Origin: Euptelea pleiosperma
Taxonomy: Eukaryota; Streptophyta; Magnoliopsida; Ranunculales; Eupteleaceae
Assembly: GCA_035048495.1 (NCBI GenBank)
Contig: JASUTR010000091.1
Coordinates: forward strand, 1 to 64,000
DNA: 64,000 nt
Reading direction: 5' to 3'
Of this stretch, positions 34,801 through 44,439 are shown piece by piece. The notes beneath the pieces are model-generated. The model did no database searches, was not told the origin of the DNA, and saw nothing but the letters and a program-made list of their open reading frames with translations. Within the stretch, counting starts at the first letter, position 1. Every line of letters starts with the position of its first letter. A program made the position numbers and the translations under genes.

Positions 34801-36026
34801 TTAATGGCCAATGGGAGGTTCCTCATGCCAATACAGTAGAATTAGCACAAACCTGGAGTTCCCTTGCTGCTATTGAAATTGATTCTTTCATGCCTCAAGA
34901 TGAAATTATCTGGAATCCCTCTCAATCCGGCGATTTCACACTTGGCTCGGCCTATGAGTCTATACGGCAGTCAGGTATGATAGTTGATTGGCAGAATCTC
35001 ATATGGTGTTCGACGGCTATCCCAAGACATAGTTTTGTTTCTTGGTTAGTCGTGAATGGAGCTCTTCTTACGAAGGACAAACCTTTTATTAGGCGGCTCA
35101 ATGTGAACAGCAATTGTATCTTCTGTTGGAGGGAAGAGGAAACTGTTAAGCACCTTTACTTTGACTGTGTTTTTTCTCAGTTCATATGGACAGAAGTGTT
35201 GAAAACTTCGAGATACAACAGGGCAGTGTTGAAATCAGATGAGGAGGCTCAATGGATACTTAACAATCTTAATGGATCGGACTCTAAAGCTAGAGTGATG
35301 CATACGGCTTTCAATGCTACCATCTACTTCATTTGGAGGGAACGAAACATGCGGATTTTTCAGAACTCCTTCCTTCCTAAAGAGACACTTCTACTTCAAA
35401 TCTTAGACATCACCCGAGCTAGACTTGCGACTTGTGAAGTCAAAGCCATGGATAATCAGTCTAATCGTGAATTTTTTGCTTCATGGGGAATTTCTGTCCA
35501 ATTCATTCATCATATTCCCAATCCATGTCGCTGGATTGCACCACCACCTAATGTTTGGTTGCTCAACACAGACGGTTCAATGCGTGATCATATAGCTGGC
35601 TATGGGGGTATTCTTCGGGATAGGACTGGTATGGCACCGATTGCTTTTGCTGGTGGGTGCACCAAAGTTTCGGTAATATACCATGAACTTCAAACTATAG
35701 CAATTGGCCTCCAGTTAGCTTTGTCTAGAGATGTTCATCGATTACAGATTGCTACAGACTCTTCTCAAGCAGTAGGCATTCTCAATGGTTCTATGGCTAT
35801 GCCTTGGCAAGCGCGGCGTTTGATTAGAGACATTCAGCTGAACCGTGTTAAATTTGAATTTTGTGATATCTCTCATGTATTTAGAGAAGTCAATCGGGCA
35901 GCAGATTTTCTTGCTTCTAGTGTTAGCACTATTAGCTGTCACTTTATCCCTACTTCATCATTTCACCAAGACCTTGTTTCCATTCTCGTTGAGGATGCTT
36001 CAGGGCAAGTGTATTTTCGTTTATGA
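31863..36026 (+). CDS. LINE ORF2 polyprotein: EN, RT, zf-RVT, RNase H
   Basis: A 1387-aa protein that would nick target DNA and copy the LINE RNA into it. An endonuclease/exonuclease/phosphatase domain covers about 1-235: WNIRGLN with N8, VETK with E37, GDFN 140-143, FTWSN 184-188, LDR 200-202, and SDH 226-228 with catalytic H228. The reverse transcriptase spans about 455-770: KAPGPDG 459-465, DFRPIS 518-523, motif A KIDLRKAYD with D588, motif B GLRQGDPISP, and motif C FADD with D694 and D695, then LGLPL 761-765. A zf-RVT knuckle uses C1085, C1088, H1097 and C1102. A C-terminal RNase H domain covers about 1230-1355, with D1237, E1275, D1299 and D1348 as the likely catalytic set. All key residues are present and the length is normal for plant L1 ORF2. 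The ATG at 31863 is chosen because the endonuclease begins immediately after it. Confidence 0.96.
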   Translation: MNKIAVWNIRGLNDTQKQREVKSFITTNKLSIIGLVETKVRSTQRSKIQAWISPGWSLEENYCSAINGRIWILWDPAVVEVQGLIKLHQAIHCTVKELIGSKHFLMTVVYADNKQESRRELWSFLTTIAGNNTLPWTVIGDFNTIRFVDEKSGGGQARLGAMREFNDCLDTAGLIDLKSVGMKFTWSNKNQGLNLILCKLDRVLVNQQWVDAYNDTEAEFLPPNLSDHCPILLSWCTKSTQGIKPFKFFNFWADHPEFLTIVEEIWKTKIMGNPMYRITQKLKLLKAQLKEWDRSNFHNLRNQVLAAKEELDAIQRLVQETPGDIAIRNLEAIRLCRYAKMAAFEESFLKQKSRIQWLKLGDCNSAFFHHSLKARRSRNAILSLHDQHNQKITETNLIKEEILKYFQAQLGSVQGQYNEDIIKSFQFDNILSNTQRDEMAKAISEDEIQKALFSMGDSKAPGPDGFNACFFKKAWRIISIDFIKAVKNFFVSHKLSGGVNSTFITLIPKVSNPTTLNDFRPISCCNIIYKCISKVIANRMKPILSTLVEPSQSAFIKDRRIGDNIMICHELFRNYHRNLSPRCTVKIDLRKAYDNVRWEFVVELLDKLNFHPDVIDWIRLCMTTVKYSILVNGTPEGYFEGRKGLRQGDPISPYLFVLVMGVFNLILKQKVTDGLFKLHPKCKSPFITHLCFADDLMVFFGGDIQSAASINDTLNLFSEISGLDANRLKSTIFCSGLESSVKREIIDILGFKEGNIPIRYLGLPLVSSRLSAVDCQPLLERLTNRIQSWKGKFLSYAGRLELIRSVLNNIQSFWSFNFLLPQKIIKKMDSLCARFLWGGVDLQRKIHAVDWTTICRPKSEGGLGLKNLEKWNKAAILRHVFSIAANKANLWVAWTKANLIKGNKFWTMPIPLDCSWVWRQVLKARPTASRLITHLIGNGEDTHLWHDPWHPSGILMDVFLRNQRFDTRLNQHDKVASLILNGQWEVPHANTVELAQTWSSLAAIEIDSFMPQDEIIWNPSQSGDFTLGSAYESIRQSGMIVDWQNLIWCSTAIPRHSFVSWLVVNGALLTKDKPFIRRLNVNSNCIFCWREEETVKHLYFDCVFSQFIWTEVLKTSRYNRAVLKSDEEAQWILNNLNGSDSKARVMHTAFNATIYFIWRERNMRIFQNSFLPKETLLLQILDITRARLATCEVKAMDNQSNREFFASWGISVQFIHHIPNPCRWIAPPPNVWLLNTDGSMRDHIAGYGGILRDRTGMAPIAFAGGCTKVSVIYHELQTIAIGLQLALSRDVHRLQIATDSSQAVGILNGSMAMPWQARRLIRDIQLNRVKFEFCDISHVFREVNRAADFLASSVSTISCHFIPTSSFHQDLVSILVEDASGQVYFRL

Positions 36027-36071
36027 TCTTAAGGTCAGGTAGGGGTCCGCCTAACCCCAAGCTTAACTCCC
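36027..36071 (+). other. LINE 3' UTR with terminal hairpin
   Basis: Only 45 nt separate the ORF2 stop from the poly(A). A small hairpin is possible, ggggt (36042-36046) with acccc (36054-36058) around a 7-nt loop. LINE reverse transcriptases of some families recognise 3'-terminal stem-loops, so this may help template selection. The stem is short and the assignment tentative. No AATAAA signal is seen in this stretch. Confidence 0.7.

Positions 36072-36099
<28 letters not shown>
36072..36099 (+). other. LINE poly(A) tail, 28 uninterrupted A
   Basis: A homopolymer directly between the 3' UTR and the downstream target duplication. It marks the 3' end of the reverse-transcribed RNA. The lack of interruptions fits a young insertion, since such tails decay quickly. 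The exact length may be affected by sequencing of homopolymers. Confidence 0.95.
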
Positions 36100-36102
<3 letters not shown>

Positions 36103-36115
36103 TCCAATTACGAGG
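36100..36115 (+). repeat. Target-site duplication, 3' copy
   Basis: gagtccaattacgagg, identical to 30094-30109. It continues without a break into the rest of the satellite monomer (tccggttgcg), so joining the flanks and removing one duplicate restores a normal monomer. Confidence 0.95.
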
Positions 36116-36817
36116 TCCGGTTGCGAAAAAGTCACAAGTTATAGGCTTCGGAATGTAACACACAAACTGAATCAAATTTGAGACGTTGACGCACGAATAG
36201 AGCTAACATGTTTCGACTGTGCCGAATCTTGTTCCAACATTAAAATGTGTTGAAACAATAGTAATGGAAGAGTTTGAGTCCAATTATGAGGTCCGGTTGC
36301 GAAAAAGTCACAAGTTATAGGCTTCAGAATGTAACACACAAACTGAATCCAATTTGAGACGTTGACGCACGAATGGAGCTAACATGTTTCGACTATCCCG
36401 AATCTTGTTCCAACATTCAAATGTGTTGAAACAATAGTAATGGAAGAGTTTGAGTCCAATTATGAGGTCCGGTTGCGAAAAAGTCACAAGTTATAGGCTT
36501 CAGAATGTAACACACAAACTGAGTCCAATTAAACACATTGACGCACGGATGGAGCTAACTTGCTTCGACTGCCCCGAATCTTGTTCCAACACTTCGTATA
36601 TGTTGAAACAATAGTAATGGAAGAATTCGAGTCTAATTACGATGTCCGGTTGCGAAAAAGTCACAAGTTATAGGCTTCAGAATGTAACACACAAACTGAG
36701 TCCAATTAAAGAAATTGACGCCCGGATGGAGCTAACTTGTTTCGACTGCCCCGAATCTTCTTCCAACACTTCAAATGTGTTGAAACAATAGTAATGGAAG
36801 AGTTTGAGTCCAATTAC

Positions 36818-39800
36818 GAGGTCCGGTTGCGAAAAAGTCACAAGTTATAGGCTTCGGAATGTAACTCACAAACTGAGTCCAATTTGAGACGTTGACGCAC
36901 GGATGGAGCTAACTTCTTTCGACTGTCCCGAATCTTGTTCCAACACTTTAAATGTGTTGAAACAATAGTAATGAAAGAGTTTGAGTCTAATTACGAGGTC
37001 CGGTTGCGAAAAAGTCACAAGTTATAGGCTTCGGAATGTAACTCACAAACTGAGCCCAATTTGTGACGTTGACGCACGGATGGAGCTAATTTGTTTCGAC
37101 TGTCCCGAATCTTGTTCCAACGCTTCAAATGTTTTGAAACAATAGTAATGGAAGAGTTTGAGTAAAATTATGAGGTCCGGTTGCGAAAAAGTCACAAGTT
37201 ATAGGCTTCGGAATGTAACACATAAACTGAATCCAATTTGAGACGTTGACGCACGAATAGAGCTAACATGTTTCGACTGTCCCGAATCCTGTTCCAACAT
37301 TAAAATGTGTTGAAACAATAGTAATGGAAGAGTTTGTGTCCAATTATGAGGTCCGATTGCGAAAAAGTCACAAGTTATAGGCTTCGGAATGTAACACACA
37401 AACTGAATCCAATTTGAGACGTTGACGCACGAATGGAGCTAACATGTTTCGACTATCCCGAATCTTGTTCCAACATTCAAATGTGTTGAAACAATAGTAA
37501 TGGAAGAGTTTGAGTCCAATTATGAGGTCCGGTTGCGAAAAAGTCACAAGTTATAGGCTTCAGAATGTAACTCACAAACTGAGCCCAATTTGTGACGTTG
37601 ACGCACGGATGGAGCTAATTTGTTTCGACTGTCCCGAATCTTGTTCCAACGCTTCAAATGTTTTGAAACAATAGTAATGAAAGAGTTTGAGTCTAATTAC
37701 GAGGTCCGGTTGCGAAAAAGTCACAAGTTATAGGCTTCGGAATGTAACTCACAAACTGAGCCCAATTTGTGACGTTGACGCACGGATGGAGCTAACATGT
37801 TTCGACTGTCCCGAATCTTGTTTCAACACTTCAAATGTGTTGAAACAATAGTAATGGAAGAGTTTGTGTCCAATTATGAGGTCCGATTGCGAAAAAGTCA
37901 CAAGTTATAGGCTTCGGAATGTAACACACAAACTGAATCCAATTTGAGACGTTGACGCACGAATGGAGCTAACATGTTTCGACTATCCCGAATCTTGTTC
38001 CAACATTCAAATGTGTTGAAACAATAGTAATGGAAGAGTTTGAGTCCAATTATGAGGTCCGGTTGCGAAAAAGTCACAAGTTATAGGCTTCAGAATGTAA
38101 CACACAAACTGAGTCCAATTAAACACATTGACGCACGGATGGAGCTAACTTGCTTCGACTGCCCCGAATCTTGTTCCAACACTTCGTATATGTTGAAACA
38201 ATAGTAATGGAAGAATTCGAGTCTAATTACGATGTCCGGTTGCGAAAAAGTCACAAGTTATAGGCTTCAGAATGTAACACACAAACTGAGTCCAATTAAA
38301 GAAATTGACGCCCGGATGGAGCTAACTTGTTTCGACTGCCCCGAATCTTCTTCCAACACTTCAAATGTGTTGAAACAATAGTAATGGAAGAGTTTGAGTC
38401 CAATTACGAGGTCCGGTTGCGAAAAAGTCACAAGTTATAGGCTTCGGAATGTAACTCACAAACTGAGTCCAATTTGAGACGTTGACGCACGGATGGAGCT
38501 AACTTCTTTCGACTGTCCTGAATCTTGTTCCAACACTTTAAATGTGTTGAAACAATAGTAATGAAAGAGTTTGAGTCTAATTACGAGGTCCGGTTGCGAA
38601 AAAGTCACAAGTTATAGGCTTCGGAATGTAACTCACAAACTGAGCCCAATTTGTGACGTTGACGCACGGATGGAGCTAATTTGTTTCGACTGTCCCGAAT
38701 CTTGTTCCAACGCTTCAAATGTTTTGAAACAATAGTAATGGAAGAGTTTGAGTAAAATTATGAGGTCCGGTTGCGAAAAAGTCACAAGTTATAGGCTTCG
38801 GAATGTAACACATAAACTGAATCCAATTTGAGACGTTGACGCACGAATAGAGCTAACATGTTTCGACTGTCCCGAATCCTGTTCCAACATTAAAATGTGT
38901 TGAAACAATAGTAATGGAAGAGTTTGTGTCCAATTATGAGGTCCGATTGCGAAAAAGTCACAAGTTATAGGCTTCGGAATGTAACACACAAACTGAATCC
39001 AATTTGAGACGTTGACGCACGAATGGAGCTAACATGTTTCGACTATCCCGAATCTTGTTCCAACATTCAAATGTGTTGAAACAATAGTAATGGAAGAGTT
39101 TGAGTCCAATTATGAGGTCCGGTTGCGAAAAAGTCACAAGTTATAGGCTTCAGAATGTAACTCACAAACTGAGCCCAATTTGTGACGTTGACGCACGGAT
39201 GGAGCTAATTTGTTTCGACTGTCCCGAATCTTGTTCCAACGCTTCAAATGTTTTGAAACAATAGTAATGAAAGAGTTTGAGTCTAATTACGAGGTCCGGT
39301 TGCGAAAAAGTCACAAGTTATAGGCTTCGGAATGTAACTCACAAACTGAGCCCAATTTGTGACGTTGACGCACGGATGGAGCTAACATGTTTCGACTGTC
39401 CCGAATCTTGTTTCAACACTTCAAATGTGTTGAAACAATAGTAATGGAAGAGTTTGTGTCCAATTATGAGGTCCGATTGCGAAAAAGTCACAAGTTATAG
39501 GCTTCGGAATGTAACACACAAACTGAATCCAATTTGAGACGTTGACGCACGAATGGAGCTAACATGTTTCGACTATCCCGAATCTTGTTCCAACATTCAA
39601 ATGTGTTGAAACAATAGTAATGGAAGAGTTTGAGTCCAATTATGAGGTCCGGTTGCGAAAAAGTCACAAGTTATAGGCTTCAGAATGTAACACACAAACT
39701 GAGTCCAATTAAACACATTGACGCACGGATGGAGCTAACTTGCTTCGACTGCCCCGAATCTTGTTCCAACACTTCGTATATGTTGAAACAATAGTAATGG

Positions 39801-40530
39801 AAGAATTCGAGTCTAATTACGATGTCCGGTTGCGAAAAAGTCACAAGTTATAGGCTTCAGAATGTAACACACAAACTGAGTCCAATTAAAGAAATTGACG
39901 CCCGGATGGAGCTAACTTGTTTCGACTGCCCCGAATCTTCTTCCAACACTTCAAATGTGTTGAAACAATAGTAATGGAAGAGTTTGAGTCCAATTACGAG
40001 GTCCGGTTGCGAAAAAGTCACAAGTTATAGGCTTCGGAATGTAACTCACAAACTGAGTCCAATTTGAGACGTTGACGCACGGATGGAGCTAACTTCTTTC
40101 GACTGTCCCGAATCTTGTTCCAACACTTTAAATGTGTTGAAACAATAGTAATGAAAGAGTTTGAGTCTAATTACGAGGTCCGGTTGCGAAAAAGTCACAA
40201 GTTATAGGCTTCGGAATGTAACTCACAAACTGAGCCCAATTTGTGACGTCGACGCACGGATGGAGCTAATTTGTTTCGACTGTCCCGAATCTTGTTCCAA
40301 CGCTTCAAATGTTTTGAAACAATAGTAATGGAAGAGTTTGAGTAAAATTATGAGGTCCGGTTGCGAAAAAGTCACAAGTTATAGGCTTCGGAATGTAACA
40401 CATAAACTGAATCCAATTTGAGACGTTGACGCACGAATAGAGCTAACATGTTTCGACTGTCCCGAATCCTGTTCCAACATTAAAATGTGTTGAAACAATA
40501 GTAATGGAAGAGTTTGAGTCCAATTATGAG
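36818..40530 (+). repeat. Nine-monomer HOR array right of the LINE
   Basis: Two full 1590-bp units (about 36818-38407 and 38408-39997) plus three monomers. The stretch from 36100 to about 40600 matches 15259-19760 at a constant offset of 20841 bp, including monomer order and marker variants. Left and right flanks of the LINE are thus built from amplified copies of the same blocks. Confidence 0.9.
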
Positions 40531-43500
40531 GTCCGGTTGCGAAAAAGTCACAAGTTATAGGCTTCGGAATGTAACACACAAACTGAGTCCAATTAAACAC
40601 ATTGACGCACGGATGGAGCTAACTTGTTTCGACTGTCACGAATCTTGTTCCAACACTTCAAATGTGTTGAAACAATAGTAATGGAAGAGTATGAGTCCAA
40701 TTACGAGGTCCGGTTGCGAAAAAGTCACAAGTTATAGGCTTCGGAATGTAACACACAAACTGAATCAAATTTGAGACGTTGACGCACGAATAGAGCTAAC
40801 ATGTTTCGACTGTGCCGAATCTTGTTCCAACATTAAAATGTGTTGAAACAATAGTAATGGAAGAGTTTGAGTCCAATTATGAGGTCCGGTTGCGAAAAAG
40901 TCACAAGTTATAGGCTTCAGAATGTAACACACAAACTGAATCCAATTTGAGACGTTGACGCACGAATGGAGCTAACATGTTTCGACTATCCCGAATCTTG
41001 TTCCAACATTCAAATGTGTTGAAACAATAGTAATGGAAGAGTTTGAGTCCAATTATGAGGTCCGGTTGCGAAAAAGTCACAAGTTATAGGCTTCAGAATG
41101 TAACACACAAACTGAGTCCAATTTGAGACGTTGACGCACGAATGGAGCTAACATGTTTCGACTATCCCGAATCTTGTTCCAACATTCAAATGTGTTGAAA
41201 CAATAGTAATGGAAGAGTTTGAGTCCAATTATGAGGTCCGGTTGCGAAAAAGTCACAAGTTATAGGATTCAGAATGTAACACACAAACTGAGTCCAATTA
41301 AACACATTGACGCACGGATGGAGCTAACTTGCTTCGACTACCCCGAATCTTGTTCCAACACTTCAAATATGTTGAAACAATAGTAATGGAAGAATTCGAG
41401 TCTAATTACGATGTCCGGTTGCGAAAAAGTCACAAGTTATAGGCTTCAGAATGTAACACACAAACTGAGTCCAATTAAAGAAATTGACGCCCGGATGGAG
41501 CTAACTTGTTTCGACTGTCCCGAATCTTGTTCCAACACTTCAAATGTGTTGAAACAATAGTAATGGAAGAGTTTGAGTCCAATTACGAGGTCCGGTTGCG
41601 AAAAAGTCACAATTTATAGGCTTCTGAATATAACATACAAACTGAGTCCAATTTGTGACGTTGACGCACGGATGGAGCTAACTTGTTTCGACTGTCCCGA
41701 ATCTTGTTCCAACACTTTAAATGTGTTGAAACAATAGTAATAGAAGAGTTTGTGTCCAATTACGAGGTCCGATTGCGAAAAAGTTACAAGTTGTAGGCTT
41801 CTGAATGTAACACACAAACTTAGTCCAATTAATGACATTGACGCACGGATGGAGCCAACTTGTTTCGACTGCTCCTAATCTTGTTCCAACACTTCAAATG
41901 TGTTGAAACAATAGTAATGAAAGAGTATGAGTCCAATTACGAGGTCCGGTTGCGAAAAAGTCACAACTTATAGGCTTCTGAATGTAACACACAAACTGAG
42001 TCCATTTTGAGACGTTGACGCACGGATGGAGCTAACATGTTTCGACTGTCCCGAATCTTGTTTCAACACTTCAAATGTGTTGAAACAATAGTAATGGAAG
42101 AGTTTGTGTCCAATTATGAGGTCCGATTGCGAAAAAGTCACAAGTTATAGGCTTCGGAATGTTACACACAAACTGAGTCCAATTTGAGACATTGACGCAC
42201 GGATGGAGCTAACTTGTTTCGACTGTCCCGAATCTTGTTCCAACACTTTAAATGTATTGAAACAATAGTAATGGAAGAGTTTGAGTCCAATTACGAGGTC
42301 CGGTTGCGAAAAAGTCACAAGTTATAGGCTTCGGAATGTAACTCACAAACTGAGTCCAATTTGAGACGTTGACGCACGGATGGAGCTAACTTCTTTCGAC
42401 TGTCCCGAATCTTGTTCCAACACTTTAAATGTGTTGAAACAATAGTAATGGAAGAGTTTGAGTCCAATTACGAGGTCCGGTTGCGAAAAAGTCACAAGTT
42501 ATAGGCTTCGGAATGTAACTCACAAACTGAGCCCAATTTGTGACGTTGACGCACGGATGGAGCTAATTTGTTTCGACTGTCCCGAATCTTGTTCCAACGC
42601 TTCAAATGTTTTGAAACAATATTAATGGAAGAGTTTGAGTCAAATTATGAGGTCCGGTTGCGACAAAGTCACAATTTATAGGCTTCGGAATGTAACACAC
42701 AAACTGAGTCCATTTTGAGACGTTGACGCACGGATGGACCTAACTTGTTTCGACTGTCACGAATCTTGTTCCAACACTTCAAATGTGTTGAAACAATAGT
42801 AATGGAAGAGTTTGAGTCCAATTACGAGGTCCGGTTGCGAAAAAGTCACAAGTTATAGGCTTCGGAATGTAACACACAAACTGAATCCAATTTGAGACGT
42901 TGACGCACGAATAGAGCTAACATGTTTCGACTGTCCCGAATCCTGTTCCAACATTAAAATGTGTTGAAACAATAGTAATGGAAGAGTTTGAGTCCAATTA
43001 TGAGGTCCGGTTGCGAAAAAGTCACAAGTTATAGGCTTCGGAATGTAACACACAAACTGAGTCCAATTAAACACATTGACGCACGGATGGAGCTAACTTG
43101 CTTCGACTGCCCCGAATCTTGTTCCAACACTTCAAATATGTTGAAACAATAGTAATGGAAGAATTCGAGTCTAATTACGATGTCCGGTTGCGAAAAAGTC
43201 ACAACTTATTGGCTTCAGAATGTAACACACAAACTGAGTCCAATTAAAGAAATTGACGCCCGGATGGAGCTAACTTGTTTCGACTGCCCCGAATCTTCTT
43301 CCAACACTTCAAATGTGTTGAAACAATAGTAATGGAAGAGTTTGAGTCCAATTACGAGGTCCGGTTGCGAAAAAGTCACAAGTTATAGGCTTCGGAATGT
43401 AACACACAAACTGAATCCAATTTGAGACGTTGACGCACGAATGGAGCTAACATGTTTCGACTATCCCGAATCTTGTTCCAACATTCAAATGTGTTGAAAC

Positions 43501-44439
43501 AATAGTAATGGAAGAGTTTGAGTCCAATTATGAGGTCCGGTTGCGAAAAAGTCACAAGTTATAGGCTTCAGAATGTAACACACAAACTGAGTCCAATTAA
43601 ACACATTGACGCACGGATGGAGCTAACTTTCTTCGACTGCCCCGAATCTTGTTCCAACACTTCAAATATGTTAAAACAATAGTAATGGAAGAATTCGAGT
43701 CTAATTACGATGTCCGGTTGCGGAAAAGTCACAAGTTATAGGCTTCAGAATGTAACACACAAACTGAGTCCAATTAAAGAAATTGACGCCCGGATGGAGC
43801 TAACTTGTTTCGACTGCCCGAATCTTGTTCCAACACTTCAAATGTGTTGAAACAATAGTAATGGAAGAGTTTGAGTCCAATTACGAGGTCCGGTTGCGAA
43901 AAAGTCACAAGTTATAGGCTTCTGAACAACACACAAACTGAGTCCAATTTGAGACGTTGACGCACGGATGGAGCTAACTTGTTTCGACTGTCCCGAATCT
44001 TGTTCCAACGCTTTAAATGTGTTGAAACAATAGTAATAGAAGAGTTTGTGTCCAATTACGAGGTCCGATTGCGAAAAAGTTACAAGTTATAGGCTTCTGA
44101 ATGTAACACAAACTTAGTCCAATTAATGACATTGACGCACGGATGGAGCCAACTTGTTTCGACTGCTCCTAATCTTGTTCCAACACTTCAAATGTGTTGA
44201 AACAATAGTAATGGAAGAGTATGAGTCCAATTACGAGGTCCGGTTGCGAAAAAGTCACAAGTTATAGGCTTCGGAATGTAACACTCAAACTGAATCAAAT
44301 TTGAGACGTTGACGCACGAATAGAGCTAACATGTTTCGACTGTCCCGAATCTTGTTCCAACATTAAAATGTGTTGAAACAATAGTAATGGAAGAGTTTGA
44401 GTCCAATTATGAGGTCCGGTTGCGAAAAAGTCACAAGTT
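38083..44439 (+). repeat. 6357-bp segmental tandem duplication, copy 1
   Basis: About 36 monomers (HOR units followed by the complex block). Repeated directly downstream at an offset of 6357 bp. Rare private variants are shared by both copies, such as gtcctgaatc near 38516 and gacgtcgac near 40247, which proves block copying and not parallel similarity of monomers. Breakpoints lie inside near-identical monomers, so edges are uncertain by roughly one monomer. Confidence 0.85.

Larger units (their letters stand above)
30110..36099 (+). mobile_element. Intact L1-type LINE with U1 snRNA head
   Basis: A 5990-bp non-LTR retrotransposon on the plus strand. In order: U1 snRNA copy (30110 to about 30273), 5' UTR to 30574, ORF1 30575-31870, ORF2 31863-36026, 3' UTR, and a poly(A) of 28 residues to 36099. 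It is flanked by perfect 15-16 bp target duplications and lies wholly inside satellite. DUF4283-like plus CCHC ORF1, an apurinic-type endonuclease, RT with FADD, and a C-terminal RNase H domain place it in the plant L1 group that carries an acquired RNase H. Both frames are open from start to stop, with no frameshift or internal stop. Paralogous satellite copies lack it, so insertion followed the array amplification. It is a candidate competent element. Whether the U1 head belongs to the whole family or to this copy only is unknown. Confidence 0.96.

Noticed and set aside
31965..34826. Minus-strand and alternate-frame ORFs of 60-170 codons inside ORF2
   Set aside because: They are shadows of the long coding frame, without motifs.
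36072..36099. Poly(A) as an assembly gap filler or microsatellite
   Set aside because: It is placed exactly between the LINE 3' UTR and the second target duplication, as expected for target-primed reverse transcription.
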